Assembly: GCF_002795865.1 (NCBI RefSeq)
Contig: NZ_CP024920.1
Coordinates: 2,577,001-2,641,000, forward strand
Direction of reading: 5' to 3'
Source: Qipengyuania seohaensis
GTDB lineage: Bacteria > Pseudomonadota > Alphaproteobacteria > Sphingomonadales > Sphingomonadaceae
DNA: 64,000 nt
Shown: in pieces, positions 7,545 to 16,847 of the stretch
Layout: every line of letters begins with the position of its first letter
Numbering within the stretch: the stretch's first letter is position 1
The notes under the pieces: generated by a model
What the model was told of the DNA's origin: nothing
Databases searched by the model: none
Seen by the model: the letters and a program-made list of their open reading frames with translations, nothing else
Translations under genes and position numbers: made by a program

Positions 7545-8996
7545 TTATTGCGCGGCAGCACTCTCGCGAAGACGGCGCAGGTTCTCCTCGTGTCCGCGCT
7601 TGTCGATCTTGTAGCGCGTGACGAAGAACAGCGCGCCCAGATAGAGCACGAGCAGGGAAGGAGCGTAGAACGCGCCCAATTGCCACACGGTATCCGTGTC
7701 GACGGTGCCGGGGTCAGCTCCTTCGGGGAAGCCGATGCCGGACAGGATCAGGCCTGCGGCCAGCACGCCAAGGCCTTGGGTGGTTTTCCGGGTGAACGTC
7801 ATCGCGGCGTAGTAGACGCCCTCCGAGCGGCGTCCCGTCTTCACCTGGTTCGCCTCGACCAGGTCGGCGATCATCGAGAAGGATACCGCCTGGACGGCAA
7901 TGATCAGCGCCAGATCGATGACATTGACGCCAAGGACGATCGGAAACAGTAGCGGGTCGCCGTTTTCGGGCATCATGCCGGCGAGACGCAACAGGACAGG
8001 TGCGGGCTGGATCGTGAAAGCCAGCAGGCCTAGCACGATAACCGCTGGCTTCTTGCCAATCTTGCGCGTGGCCCAGGGCGCCAGCAGGAAGCCGAAAAGG
8101 GCCGAAAGGACCACGGTGCAGGTCCACAGGAAGATCTGGTAGGACGAGAATTCCCAGAAATATGTGAGCAGCAGGTAATTCAGCGAGGCCGCAAGTCCGG
8201 TCGCGATGGCGAAAAGCACGGTCGCGAAGAACAGCGCAATGAAGCTCTTCTCGCTCAATGTCTCGATCATTTCGCGAAAGATCCGGCCGACGCTGTATCT
8301 CTCGGACCGGGTCACGGGGCGATGCAGGTGCGGGATGCGGCTATGCGTGCCGACCGAAGAAATCATGATGAAGATGAAGATCATCGCACTGCCGATCATG
8401 CCGTAGGTGGCGTAGGCATCCCGATCGAGGAGGCCTTGTGGGCCTGTCAGCAGCGCACCGAACATGATCACGCTCATCAGTGCGCCGAAGGTCCAGCCGA
8501 AGAACAGTCGATAGGACTGGAGGCTGGTGCGTTCTTCATAATCGGTCGTCAGTTCCGGGATCAGTGCCGAACTCGGAGTTTCGTAGAAGGTGATGAAGGT
8601 GCGGATCAGGATTGCCAGGCTGGTCAGATAGAGGAAAAGCGCGGTCTGACCCATCTCTGGAGGGTTCCACAGCAGGAAGTAGCTCAATGCGACCGGTATG
8701 GCCGCCGCATACATGAAGGGATGTCGGCGTCCCCAGCGCGACTGCAGATTGTCGGACCAGTAGCCGACCAGCGGGTCGGATACCGCGTCGAACACCAGCG
8801 CGATCAGGATGGCGAGGCCGACGAGCGACGGCTCGAGCCCGATGACGGTGCCGTAGAAAATCAGCAGGAAATAGTCGAAGCCGTTGTTCTTGATGCCGAA
8901 GGCGGCTGCCCCCGAACCGTGTGCCAGCTTTAGCCAGACAGGCATTTTCTCGCTCGCGTCGACGGACGCTGCCGTCGCCGTTGTGTCTTGCGTCAA
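7545..8996 (-). CDS. MFS transporter, GPH (glycoside-pentoside-hexuronide:cation symporter) type
   Basis: 483 residues with about twelve hydrophobic segments. The loop after helix 2, DPLVGYWSDNLQSRWGRRHPFM, partly quoted here as SDPLVGYWSD and RWGRRHPFM, is the hallmark of the MFS_2/GPH family, which moves sugars or glycosides with a cation. A second signature, DLVEANQVKTGRRSEGVYYA in part (TGRRSEGVYYA), lies in the C-terminal half. AGGAG precedes the ATG. No sugar-metabolism gene is adjacent, so the substrate is unknown; related proteins in sphingomonads are often annotated only as MFS transporters. Confidence 0.85.
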   Translation of the reverse strand: MTQDTTATAASVDASEKMPVWLKLAHGSGAAAFGIKNNGFDYFLLIFYGTVIGLEPSLVGLAILIALVFDAVSDPLVGYWSDNLQSRWGRRHPFMYAAAIPVALSYFLLWNPPEMGQTALFLYLTSLAILIRTFITFYETPSSALIPELTTDYEERTSLQSYRLFFGWTFGALMSVIMFGALLTGPQGLLDRDAYATYGMIGSAMIFIFIMISSVGTHSRIPHLHRPVTRSERYSVGRIFREMIETLSEKSFIALFFATVLFAIATGLAASLNYLLLTYFWEFSSYQIFLWTCTVVLSALFGFLLAPWATRKIGKKPAVIVLGLLAFTIQPAPVLLRLAGMMPENGDPLLFPIVLGVNVIDLALIIAVQAVSFSMIADLVEANQVKTGRRSEGVYYAAMTFTRKTTQGLGVLAAGLILSGIGFPEGADPGTVDTDTVWQLGAFYAPSLLVLYLGALFFVTRYKIDKRGHEENLRRLRESAAAQ

Positions 8997-9043
8997 GGGG
9001 CTCTCCTCCCGTTACGGGGAGGGTAGGGCACTTGGACGTGAGG

Positions 9044-9277
9044 TCAATCTTTCTTGGGCGGGGCGGACCAGTGGCCTGTTTCCATCCAGGTCAGGAAACG
9101 ACGCAAGGGGGCCAGCCAGATGAGGCCCAGGAAGAGGTAGATGACGGTCTGCACCAGCGCGTTCCAATCGCCGATCAAGCCGGGAAGGTAGCGTGCGATC
9201 AGGATCCCGTAGACGAGCAGGGCAAGCAGGAGTCCGAGCAGTCCGACGGGAATGCGCCAGGTGGGTTCGTCTCTCAT
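9044..9277 (-). CDS. DUF2842 family small membrane protein
   Basis: 77 residues with two hydrophobic helices (about 10-32 and 40-58) and a charged C-terminus ending PPKKD. Size, helix layout and the position just downstream of the cyclo-ligase gene (four-base overlap) fit the DUF2842 family of alphaproteobacterial inner membrane proteins. Function unknown. The gene is probably translated from the cyclo-ligase transcript. Confidence 0.65.
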   Translation of the reverse strand: MRDEPTWRIPVGLLGLLLALLVYGILIARYLPGLIGDWNALVQTVIYLFLGLIWLAPLRRFLTWMETGHWSAPPKKD

Positions 9278-9846
9278 GCGAAAGGTCCGTAAAAGCGTGT
9301 TGTCGTGACGATGGCGTCGAGGCGCGCGTCATGATCCTCGGTGGGCAGGCTGTCGACGCGCTGGCAATCCCAGGCGAGCCCGATGGTGCGGGTGTCCGGA
9401 TGCGCGGACAGCCAGCGGTCGTAGTGGCCGCCGCCCTGACCAAGCCTCTCACCACTATCGGTGAAGCCTATGAGCGGCACGAACAGCAAGTCGGGCCGCA
9501 AAGCAGGCGCGTCGGCGTAAGGCTGGAGCAGGCCAAACGGTCCAACCTCCAGGTCTTCTTCGTCGAACGGATCGGAGTGGCGTGCAAACTCCATCGGCGC
9601 GTTGCGGCTTTCGAAGCGCGGCAGAGCGATTTCATGGCCCATGTCGAGGAAGAACTTGGCATAGGATGCAGCCGGGGCCTCGAACGGATTGGCGCGGTAT
9701 AGACCGATCGTCGCTCCTTGCGGGACAATGTCCAGAAGCGGCGCGGGCGGGCGATGGAAGACAAGCGCGCGCATACTGTCGGGCAACGCGGCCACCTGAT
9801 CGCGGCGCGCAGCGCGCAATTGCTTGCGAAGTTCGTCCTTGGTCAA
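9274..9846 (-). CDS. 5-formyltetrahydrofolate cyclo-ligase
   Basis: 190 residues. Recycles 5-formyl-THF to 5,10-methenyl-THF using ATP, in the cytoplasm. The C-terminal signature GFTDSGERLGQGGGHYDRWL is present in part as LGQGGGHYDRWL, and KDELRKQLRAARR is the usual N-terminus. I chose TTG at 9846 with AGGTGGG upstream; the frame is open to an ATG at 9924, but that extension overlaps the predicted 6S RNA and has no family similarity. The order zapA, 6S RNA, cyclo-ligase is the same as in E. coli (zapA-ssrS-ygfA). Confidence 0.88.
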   Translation of the reverse strand: MTKDELRKQLRAARRDQVAALPDSMRALVFHRPPAPLLDIVPQGATIGLYRANPFEAPAASYAKFFLDMGHEIALPRFESRNAPMEFARHSDPFDEEDLEVGPFGLLQPYADAPALRPDLLFVPLIGFTDSGERLGQGGGHYDRWLSAHPDTRTIGLAWDCQRVDSLPTEDHDARLDAIVTTTRFYGPFA

Positions 9847-9904
9847 ATACCCACCTGCTTCTCTCGATGAGGCCGTAAGCGCCCACCCGCGCTCAAGCAG
9901 CGAA

Positions 9905-10095
9905 GCGGTAGCGCGACGTATCAAGTGACGGGACCGCCATGGGTCGTTGCCGGAAAATCCTCTGACGCCTTCACGTCAGGTGGGCGCCATGTATCCAGAT
10001 TGCCAGGACAAACCCGCCAATCCGGTAGGGACGGCTCCCTTGGATTGCTTATAGCCTCAGGGATGTTCATGCGGCTCGTGCCGGGCAGCCCCGTC
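9905..10095 (-). ncRNA. ssrS: 6S RNA (ends approximate)
   Basis: The space between zapA and the formyl-THF cyclo-ligase gene is non-coding (about 258 bases), GC-rich and has several inverted repeats, for example CTGACG-TGAAGG-CGTCAG on the minus strand. In many proteobacteria exactly this slot holds ssrS, whose product binds RNA polymerase holoenzyme in stationary phase. A promoter with 17-base spacing points into it and predicts a start near 10095. The 3' end is a guess. I could not fold the full molecule by eye, so the call rests on synteny and promoter rather than on covariance. Confidence 0.6.
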
Positions 10096-10101
10096 GCCGT
10101 C

Positions 10102-10130
10102 TATTTAGGAGGCCGCAGGTCCACCCTCAA
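10102..10130 (-). promoter_or_regulatory. Promoter of the 6S RNA, overlapping the end of zapA
   Basis: On the minus strand TTGAGG (10130-10125), 17 bases, TAAATA (10107-10102). The TAA of the -10 element is also the zapA stop codon. Confidence 0.6.
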
Positions 10131-10446
10131 GTGCTGATGCAGCGTTTTCGAATGCGGTGGCCAGACGTTCCAGCCGCGCGGCTATGGCATCGCTCTGGTC
10201 CAAACCGGTTGCGGCCGTGCCGGCAGGCGCTTCTGCGGCCGGCCTCTTGCCCGCCTCGTCGACTTCGTCCGCCAGCATGAGCGCGGCGAACAGGAGGTTC
10301 TTCGCCTCGTTGGCGGTAAGATTGCCGCCCATGGCCTTGAGCTTGGCATCGACCATGCCGGCAAGGTGTTCGACATGCTGCTCCTGGCCGTCTGCGCAGG
10401 AGACGGTGTAGGACCGCTCCCCGACCGTGAGCTTGACGTCGCTCAT
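10105..10446 (-). CDS. zapA: Cell division protein ZapA
   Basis: 113 residues. ZapA binds and bundles FtsZ at the division site. The N-terminal part (VKLTVGERSYTVSCADGQEQ... then LAGMVDAKLK) is the ZapA beta-alpha domain, followed by a helix containing NEAKNLLFAALMLADEVDEA and a C-terminal coiled-coil region with an Ala/Pro-rich break. The gene overlaps the preceding small coiled-coil gene by ATGA and is followed by the 6S RNA locus, the classical ZapA neighbourhood. Confidence 0.88.
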   Translation of the reverse strand: MSDVKLTVGERSYTVSCADGQEQHVEHLAGMVDAKLKAMGGNLTANEAKNLLFAALMLADEVDEAGKRPAAEAPAGTAATGLDQSDAIAARLERLATAFENAASALEGGPAAS

Positions 10447-10634
10447 CGCTCCATCTCCCCGATCAGCGTGTCGAGTTCGGCAAGGCTAGCGGTGACTTGG
10501 CTGCGCAGAGCGTCATGCTTTGCGGCGAGATCGCCGGCTTGTCCCTGACTGCTTGCAAGTGCGGCTTGCGTTTCGATTCGCGCGAGCGCTTTTTCAATCC
10601 TGTCGATGGCAGATAAGATGCGCGCTTCGCTCAT
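10443..10634 (-). CDS. Small coiled-coil protein upstream of zapA
   Basis: 63 residues, MSEARILSAIDRIEKALARI onward, almost entirely helical heptads with no hydrophobic membrane segment. I chose the ATG at 10634; the frame is open further upstream but that part looks non-coding and overlaps the divergent tkt promoter region. It overlaps zapA by four bases. Position and shape suggest a ZapB-like or ZapA-partner role in division (inference); I do not recognise a named family. No clear Shine-Dalgarno sequence is seen, and the message may have a very short leader. Confidence 0.7.
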   Translation of the reverse strand: MSEARILSAIDRIEKALARIETQAALASSQGQAGDLAAKHDALRSQVTASLAELDTLIGEMER

Positions 10635-10665
10635 GATGGGAAGAAATACCAAGATTGGTGTTGCA

Positions 10666-10681
10666 GCGCAAAGGTTTGCGC
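10666..10681. promoter_or_regulatory. 16-base inverted repeat in the zap/tkt divergent region
   Basis: GCGCAAA-GG-TTTGCGC, perfect 7-base arms. On the minus strand its TTGCGC half is also the -35 of a possible promoter (TTGCGC-N17-TATTTC) for the small coiled-coil gene. It could be an operator or a hairpin. Confidence 0.45.
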
Positions 10682-10810
10682 CGTGCTGTTGATAAATCGC
10701 TCCAAAACCGGGCGGCGGGGCATCACTCGTGTACCAAGGTTGACCTCGCGCGCGGCGTTCGCGAAGGGTGCGCGCGCGTCGAATCGACCCCTCTCGCGGA
10801 GATACCAAGC

Positions 10811-12790
10811 ATGACAATCGACACTGCCCGCATGGTCCAGATGGCCAACGCCATCAGGGCTCTTTCGATGGATGCGGTGCAGGCTGCGAATTCGGGGCAC
10901 CCCGGCATGCCGATGGGCATGGCCGATGCCGCCGCCGTGCTGTGGTCGGAATATCTCCGCCACGATCCCAAGGCACCCGACTGGGCGGACCGCGATCGTT
11001 TCGTGCTGTCGGCAGGCCACGGGTCGATGCTGATCTACTCGCTGCTTCACCTTGCGGGGTATGAGCAGCCGACAATCGAAGACATTCGCAACTTCCGCCA
11101 GATCGGTAGCCCCTGCGCGGGACACCCGGAAAACTTTCTGCTGCCAGGTGTCGAATGCACGACCGGTCCGCTCGGCCAGGGCCTGGCGATGGCAGTCGGC
11201 ATGGCCATTGCCGAGCGTCATCTCAATTCCGCCTTCGGCAACGCCCTGGTCGATCACAAGACCTGGGTGATCGCAGGCGACGGCTGCCTCATGGAAGGCA
11301 TCAACCACGAAGCGATCGGTATCGCCGGCCACCTCAAGCTGGGCCGGATGAACGTGCTGTGGGACGACAACAACATCACCATCGACGGTTCGACCGACCT
11401 GTCGACCAGCGAAGACATCAAGGCCCGTTACGAAGCGACCGGCTGGCACGTCACGAGCTGTGACGGCCACGACTTCGACGATATTCGCCGCGCGCTGAAC
11501 GAAGCGCAGGCCGACGATCGCCCCTCGCTGATCGCCTGCAAGACCATCATCGGCAAGGGTGCGCCCACCAAGCAGGGCACCAGCGCGACGCATGGTGCGC
11601 CGCTGGGCGACGAAGAGATTTCGGCTGCCCGCGAAGTGCTCGGCTGGGATGCCAAGCCCTTCGAAATTCCCGAGCAGGTCTACGCCGACTGGCGCGCCAA
11701 GAATGCGGACCATGCCAAGGCCCGCGACGAGTGGCAGGATCGCCTGAACGCCAGCGGCCAGCGCAAGGAATTCGAACGCCGCATGGCAGGCGACCTGCCC
11801 GAAAGCTTCAGCCTCGATAACTACATCCAGAAGCTGATGGCCGAACCGCAGAAGGTCGCGACCCGCAAGGCCAGCGAAATGGCTCTGGCGCAGATCAACG
11901 GCAAGCTCGCCGAAACCATCGGCGGCAGCGCCGATCTCACCGGTTCGAATAACACCAAGGCAGGCGGCATCGGCCCGCTCACAGCCGACGATTACTCGGG
12001 CCGTTACATTTACTACGGCATCCGCGAATTCGGCATGGCCGCCGCGATGAACGGCATGGCGCTGCACGGCGGCGTGATCCCTTACGGCGGCACCTTCCTT
12101 GTGTTCACCGATTATTGCCGCGCTGCAATCCGTCTCTCGGCCTTGCAGCAGACCCGCGCGATCTACGTCATGACGCATGACAGCATCGGGCTGGGTGAAG
12201 ACGGCCCGACGCACCAGCCGATCGAGCATGTGCAGAGCCTGCGCATGATCCCCAACCTCCTCGTCATGCGTCCGGCGGACGTTGTCGAAACGGCGGAGTG
12301 CTGGGAGATCGCTCTGCGCGAGAAGGATCGCCCGACGGTTCTGGCTTTGACGCGCCAGGGTCTGCCGCAATTGCGCAATGCACCCGACGAAACGGACATG
12401 TCTTCGAAGGGCGCCTACCGCCTCAAGAAATCGAGCAACGCCCACAAGGTCACCCTGGTGGCCAGCGGTTCGGAAGTGCACGTCGCTCTCGAATGCGCCG
12501 AGCGGCTCGAGAAGGAAGGCATCGGTGCCAGCGTGGTCTCGATGGTCTGCACCCAGCTGTTCGACGAACAGTCGGCAGACTATCGTACCGACATGATCCC
12601 GGCCGATACGCTGCGCGTCAGCGTCGAGGCGGGCACCACCTTCGGCTGGGAACGCTACACTGGCACGGATGGTCTCAACATCGGCATCGACCGCTTCGGC
12701 GCATCGGCACCGGCTGGCGATCTCTTCAAGAAATTCGGTCTCACTGCGGACGATATCGTTCCGCAAATCATGAACAAATTAAACGGTTAA
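10811..12790 (+). CDS. tkt: Transketolase
   Basis: 659 residues. A thiamine diphosphate enzyme moving two-carbon ketol units between sugar phosphates in the pentose phosphate pathway. Seen in order are MVQMANAIRALSMDAV, SGHPGMPMGMAD, the ThDP motif GDGCLMEGINHEA to NNITIDGST, FGMAAAMNGMALHGG and HDSIGLGEDGPTHQPIE. ATG at 10811 follows GGAGA; the frame is open upstream but without homology. It heads the co-directional tkt-gap-pgk group, so carbon exchange between pentose phosphates and glycolysis is encoded together. Confidence 0.96.
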   Translation: MTIDTARMVQMANAIRALSMDAVQAANSGHPGMPMGMADAAAVLWSEYLRHDPKAPDWADRDRFVLSAGHGSMLIYSLLHLAGYEQPTIEDIRNFRQIGSPCAGHPENFLLPGVECTTGPLGQGLAMAVGMAIAERHLNSAFGNALVDHKTWVIAGDGCLMEGINHEAIGIAGHLKLGRMNVLWDDNNITIDGSTDLSTSEDIKARYEATGWHVTSCDGHDFDDIRRALNEAQADDRPSLIACKTIIGKGAPTKQGTSATHGAPLGDEEISAAREVLGWDAKPFEIPEQVYADWRAKNADHAKARDEWQDRLNASGQRKEFERRMAGDLPESFSLDNYIQKLMAEPQKVATRKASEMALAQINGKLAETIGGSADLTGSNNTKAGGIGPLTADDYSGRYIYYGIREFGMAAAMNGMALHGGVIPYGGTFLVFTDYCRAAIRLSALQQTRAIYVMTHDSIGLGEDGPTHQPIEHVQSLRMIPNLLVMRPADVVETAECWEIALREKDRPTVLALTRQGLPQLRNAPDETDMSSKGAYRLKKSSNAHKVTLVASGSEVHVALECAERLEKEGIGASVVSMVCTQLFDEQSADYRTDMIPADTLRVSVEAGTTFGWERYTGTDGLNIGIDRFGASAPAGDLFKKFGLTADDIVPQIMNKLNG

Positions 12791-12805
12791 GCAGGAGCTT
12801 TTCGC

Positions 12806-13813
12806 ATGGCTACCAAGGTTGCAATCAACGGTTTCGGACGCATCGGTCGCCTGGTGGCGCGCGCTATCCTGGAGCGTGAGGATCACGATCTCGACCTCGT
12901 GTCGATCAACGATCTGGCCGACACCAAGTCGAATGCCCTGCTGTTCCAGTATGACAGCACCCACGGCCGTTTCCCCGGCACGGTGGAAGTCGGCGACAAT
13001 GCCATCATCGTGAACGGCAAGTCGATCGCGGTCACTTCCGAGCGTGAACCCGGCAAGCTGCCGCATGGCGAACAGGGCGTCGACATCGTTCTCGAATGCA
13101 CCGGCTTCTTCCAGTCTGACGAAGCCTGCCGCCCGCACCTCGATGCTGGTGCCAAGCGCGTCCTGATCTCGGCCCCGGCCAAGAACGTGTCGGCCACGAT
13201 CGTCTACGGCGTGAACCACGATGTCCTGTCCGCCGAAGACGTGATCGTCTCGAACGCCAGCTGCACCACCAACTGCCTCTCGCCGATGGCCAAGGTGCTG
13301 CACGACACGGTCGGCATCGAGCGCGGCTTCATGACCACGATCCACAGCTACACCAACGACCAGCGCATGCTCGACCAGATGCATTCCGACATGCGCCGTG
13401 CCCGCGGCGGTGCGCAGAACATGATCCCGACCACCACCGGCGCTGCCCGTGCGGTCGGCCTCGTCTTGCCCGAACTAGCCGGCAAGCTCGACGGCAGCTC
13501 GGTCCGAGTACCCACGCCGAACGTCAGCCTCGTCGATCTCGTCTTCACCCCCGGCCGCGACACCAGCGCCGAGGAACTGAATGCCGCTTTGAAGGCCGCG
13601 GCCGATGGTCCGATGAAGGGTGTGCTCGACTTTACCGACCAGCCGCTCGTTTCGAGCGACTTCAACCACCATCCGGCCAGCTCGACCATCGACAGTCTCG
13701 AAACCAGCGTCATGGAAGGCAAGCTTGCCCGCGTGGTTTCGTGGTATGACAACGAGTGGGGCTTCTCCAACCGCATGATCGACACCGCCGGTGTCATGGC
13801 GAAGTTCCTCTAA
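12806..13813 (+). CDS. gap: Glyceraldehyde-3-phosphate dehydrogenase, type I
   Basis: 335 residues. Oxidises glyceraldehyde 3-phosphate to 1,3-bisphosphoglycerate with NAD(P). The Rossmann motif INGFGRIGR is at residues 7-15 and the catalytic cysteine is C153 in NASCTTNCL; the C-terminal [12 protein letters not shown] motif is intact. AGGAG precedes the ATG. It lies 15 bases after tkt and 12 before pgk, consistent with one transcript. Confidence 0.96.
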   Translation: MATKVAINGFGRIGRLVARAILEREDHDLDLVSINDLADTKSNALLFQYDSTHGRFPGTVEVGDNAIIVNGKSIAVTSEREPGKLPHGEQGVDIVLECTGFFQSDEACRPHLDAGAKRVLISAPAKNVSATIVYGVNHDVLSAEDVIVSNASCTTNCLSPMAKVLHDTVGIERGFMTTIHSYTNDQRMLDQMHSDMRRARGGAQNMIPTTTGAARAVGLVLPELAGKLDGSSVRVPTPNVSLVDLVFTPGRDTSAEELNAALKAAADGPMKGVLDFTDQPLVSSDFNHHPASSTIDSLETSVMEGKLARVVSWYDNEWGFSNRMIDTAGVMAKFL

Positions 13814-13825
13814 GGAAACCCCGAT

Positions 13826-15025
13826 ATGAGCAGCTTCAAGACCCTGGATGATCTTGGCGACGTGACCGGCAAGGTCGCGCTCGTACGCGTCGATCTGAAC
13901 CTTCCGATGCAGGAAGGGCGCGCCAGCGATGTCACCCGGGTTGAAGCTGTGAAGCCCACCATCCTCGAGCTGGCCGACAAGGGCGCGAAGGTTCTCCTCC
14001 TTGCCCATTTCGGCCGGCCCAAGGGCCAGCGCCACTCGACCATGAGCACCAGCATGGTGCAGGGCGACATCGAACGCGTTCTCGACCGCGAAATCATGTT
14101 CATCCCCGAAGTGATGGGGCCGGTGGTCGAACAGTCGATCGGCATCCTCTCCGACGGCGATATCGGCCTGCTCGACAACATTCGCTTCTGGCCCGGCGAG
14201 GAAGCTAACGACCCCGAATTTGCCAAAGGCATTGCTGCTCACGGCGATTTCTACGTTAACGATGCCTTCTCCGCCGCGCACCGCGCCCATGCCTCGACCG
14301 AAGGGCTGGCGCACCAGCTGCCCGCCTATGCCGGGCGCGCGATGGAAGCGGAACTCAAGGCCCTCGAAGCCGCGCTCGGCTCGCCCGAGCAGCCGGTCGC
14401 AGCGGTCGTTGGCGGGGCCAAGGTTTCGACCAAGCTCGACGTGCTCGAGAACCTCGTCGGCAAGGTCCAGCACCTGATCATCGGTGGCGGCATGGCCAAC
14501 ACCTTCCTCGCCGCTCGCGGTGTGGATGTCGGCAAGTCCCTGTGCGAACATGATCTGACTGCTACCGCGAACAAGATCATGGACACGGCCGATCACGCGG
14601 GTTGCACCGTGCACCTGCCCTACGATGTGGTCGTGGCGAAGGAATTCGCGGAAAACCCAGCTTCCTTGCGGACCTGCAACGTCCATGAGGTCGCCTCGGA
14701 CGAGATGATCCTCGACGTTGGTCCGCAGGCGGTCGAAGCGCTCGGCGATGTGCTGAAGACCTGCCGCACGCTGGTCTGGAACGGCCCGCTCGGCGCGTTT
14801 GAGACGGAGCCTTTCGATGCCGCGACCGTGGCACTGGCTCGAACCGCGGCTGCCCTGACGCAGGACGGTTCGCTGACATCGGTCGCAGGAGGGGGCGACA
14901 CCGTTGCCGCGCTCGCCCATGCCGGCGTGAAGGACGATTTCACCTTCGTCTCGACCGCGGGCGGAGCCTTCCTCGAATGGATGGAAGGCAAGGATCTTCC
15001 CGGCGTAGCTGCGCTGACCGCCTAA
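13826..15025 (+). CDS. pgk: Phosphoglycerate kinase
   Basis: 399 residues. Transfers phosphate from 1,3-bisphosphoglycerate to ADP. The N-terminal substrate site [29 protein letters not shown] and the C-terminal nucleotide-site GGGDTVAAL are present in the usual order. It is the third gene of tkt-gap-pgk. Its stop overlaps that of the convergent flavodoxin-like gene by three bases. Confidence 0.96.
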   Translation: MSSFKTLDDLGDVTGKVALVRVDLNLPMQEGRASDVTRVEAVKPTILELADKGAKVLLLAHFGRPKGQRHSTMSTSMVQGDIERVLDREIMFIPEVMGPVVEQSIGILSDGDIGLLDNIRFWPGEEANDPEFAKGIAAHGDFYVNDAFSAAHRAHASTEGLAHQLPAYAGRAMEAELKALEAALGSPEQPVAAVVGGAKVSTKLDVLENLVGKVQHLIIGGGMANTFLAARGVDVGKSLCEHDLTATANKIMDTADHAGCTVHLPYDVVVAKEFAENPASLRTCNVHEVASDEMILDVGPQAVEALGDVLKTCRTLVWNGPLGAFETEPFDAATVALARTAAALTQDGSLTSVAGGGDTVAALAHAGVKDDFTFVSTAGGAFLEWMEGKDLPGVAALTA

Positions 15026-15780
15026 CGGTATTCGGGGTTCGGCGCGTCGAAGCGGCGGCCCTCGTTCCACAGATCGACCGAGTTTCCGTGGCAGGGGATG
15101 CCGCCAGCGTCTTTCAGCATGCGTGCCATGTGCATCAGGTTCCATGTCATGAAGGTCGTGTTGCGCTTGGTAAAATCGTTGTCGAAACCGACATAGCCCG
15201 ATCCGTCTTCCTTCGCGTCGCCGTAACTCGGCCCGGGCCCGGCTTCGCCGATCCAGCCCGCATCGGCTTGCGGGGGAATGGTGTAGCCGACGTGCTGCAA
15301 TGAGTAGAGCACGCCCATGCCCACGTGCTTGATGCCGTCCTCGTTGCCGGTGACGATGCAGCCGCCGACCTTGCCGTAAAAGATGTACTGGCCCCGGTCG
15401 TTGCGCTGACCTGAGTGGGCGTAGAGCCGTTCGATCAGGCGCTGGCATACCGAGGACTTCTCACCCAGCCAGATCGGCGTGCCGACGACGAGGATATCGG
15501 CGGCCTCGACCTTTTCCCAGATCGCAGGCCAATCATCGCGCGTTGCACCGTGTTCGGTCATGTCGGGATAGACCCCGGGTGCGATGTCGTGGTCGACCAG
15601 CCTTACCTGTTCGAGCGAGACATCGTTGCGCACCAGGATCGTCTCGACCACGCCAAGCAGCTTGTCCGTGTGCGAGCCGTCGGGCGATCGCTTCAGCGTG
15701 CAGTTGATCGTCAGCGCCTTGAGGTCGGAGAAATCGGTCTCGTTCTCGGCGCACAGGCGCTCTTGGGTATCGTCCAGCAT
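15022..15780 (-). CDS. Flavodoxin-like NAD(P)H-dependent FMN reductase family protein
   Basis: 252 residues. The domain begins at about residue 20 with [19 protein letters not shown], an FMN phosphate-binding loop of the NADPH-dependent FMN reductase/flavodoxin_2 fold, followed by [17 protein letters not shown], which shapes the flavin pocket. I chose the ATG at 15780, with GGAGCG upstream; a longer open frame upstream is a shadow of the aldolase gene. The gene is on the opposite strand inside the glycolytic group. A redox or quinone-reductase role is likely; the substrate is not evident. Confidence 0.78.
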   Translation of the reverse strand: MLDDTQERLCAENETDFSDLKALTINCTLKRSPDGSHTDKLLGVVETILVRNDVSLEQVRLVDHDIAPGVYPDMTEHGATRDDWPAIWEKVEAADILVVGTPIWLGEKSSVCQRLIERLYAHSGQRNDRGQYIFYGKVGGCIVTGNEDGIKHVGMGVLYSLQHVGYTIPPQADAGWIGEAGPGPSYGDAKEDGSGYVGFDNDFTKRNTTFMTWNLMHMARMLKDAGGIPCHGNSVDLWNEGRRFDAPNPEYR

Positions 15781-15835
15781 TGTCGCTCCTTTGCCACTAT
15801 TACGAACGAGGGCGGGTAAAGTTACCGGCAGGGCG

Positions 15836-15864
15836 TTGCGGCAGGGCGAAGCCCTTTGTATGGG
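15836..15864 (+). promoter_or_regulatory. Promoter of the class I aldolase gene
   Basis: TTGCGG (15836-15841), 17-base spacer, TATGGG (15859-15864). The spacer contains a small GGGC-GAA-GCCC hairpin. The ATG follows at 15901 after GAGGA. Confidence 0.5.
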
Positions 15865-15900
15865 CCGCGCATACCTATGCATGCACCAGCGAGGACGGAC

Positions 15901-16794
15901 ATGAATTTCGAGGAAATGACGGCGAAAATGCGCGACGGACAGGGCTTTATCGCGGCTCTGGACCAGTCGGGCGGTTCCACTCCCAAGGCGCTCCGGGCCT
16001 ATGGCGTGGAAGACGCCGAATGGGACGGCGATGACGAAATGTTCGCCAAGATCCACGAAATGCGCTGCCGTATCGTCGATTCCCCGTCCTTCTCGAACGG
16101 CAAGGTGATCGGGGCGATCCTGTTCGAAAAGACCATGGAAGGCTGCAACGCCGAAGGTTCGCCCATTCCCGAACTGCTGAGCCGCCGCGGCGTGGTCCCT
16201 TTCCTCAAGGTCGACAAGGGCATGCACGACGTCGAGAACGGCGCGCAGCTGATGAAGCCGATCCCCGAACTCGAAGCGCTGTGCAAGCGCGCCAAGGAAC
16301 TGGGCGTCTTCGGCACGAAGATGCGTTCGGTCATCCACGAAGCGAACCGTGAGGGTGTGGCTGCCAATGTCGCGCAGCAGATGGATTACGGTCTCGAAAT
16401 CCTCTCCTTCGGTCTCGTCCCGATTCTCGAGCCGGAAGTCAGCCTCGACAGCGCAAGCCGTCCGCAGGCCGAAGCCCTGCTGCTGTCCAACATGCTCGAC
16501 CAGCTGGAGCGGGTGCCGGAAGGCAAGCAGGTCATGCTCAAGCTCACGATCCCGAGCGAGCCCAACCTCTATAAGTCGCTTATCGACCATCCCAAGGTGC
16601 TGCGCGTCGTGGCATTGTCGGGCGGCTACAGCCGCGAGGACGCGTGCCGCGAACTGGCGAAGAACGACGGCATGATCGCCAGCTTCAGCCGCGCCCTGCT
16701 CGAAGTTCTCGAAGCCAAGATGGACGACCAGCAGTTCGACCAGGCCTTGGGCAATGCGATCGACGAGATCGCCTGCGCGAGCACCGGAGCCTGA
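15901..16794 (+). CDS. Fructose-bisphosphate aldolase, class I
   Basis: 297 residues. Cleaves or forms fructose 1,6-bisphosphate through a Schiff-base lysine, probably K214 in VMLKLTIPSEP. ALDQSGGSTPKAL near the N-terminus and RGVVPFLKVDKGM are conserved in the bacterial class I enzymes. I chose the ATG at 15901 with GAGGA upstream over an upstream in-frame start at 15856. Placed after gap and pgk, it completes the lower Calvin-like/glycolytic set; it is followed by a thiE-like gene. Confidence 0.92.
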   Translation: MNFEEMTAKMRDGQGFIAALDQSGGSTPKALRAYGVEDAEWDGDDEMFAKIHEMRCRIVDSPSFSNGKVIGAILFEKTMEGCNAEGSPIPELLSRRGVVPFLKVDKGMHDVENGAQLMKPIPELEALCKRAKELGVFGTKMRSVIHEANREGVAANVAQQMDYGLEILSFGLVPILEPEVSLDSASRPQAEALLLSNMLDQLERVPEGKQVMLKLTIPSEPNLYKSLIDHPKVLRVVALSGGYSREDACRELAKNDGMIASFSRALLEVLEAKMDDQQFDQALGNAIDEIACASTGA

Positions 16795-16847
16795 CGCCCT
16801 AGACGATCTGCTTGGCGTATCGGTCATCCGGCGATAGAGCGCCGCGC

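Noticed and set aside
9905-10095. A second promoter (TATAAG) inside the 6S RNA region
   Set aside because: There is no acceptable -35 at 16-18 bases; the TTGAGG/TAAATA pair at the zapA end is better.
10631-12766. 711-residue open frame antisense to transketolase
   Set aside because: It is the complement of a GC-rich gene with strong third-position bias; the sense product is an obvious transketolase and the antisense product has no recognisable domain.
13475-15448. 657-residue frame antisense to pgk and gap
   Set aside because: Shadow of two conserved genes; composition and lack of homology are typical of antisense frames.
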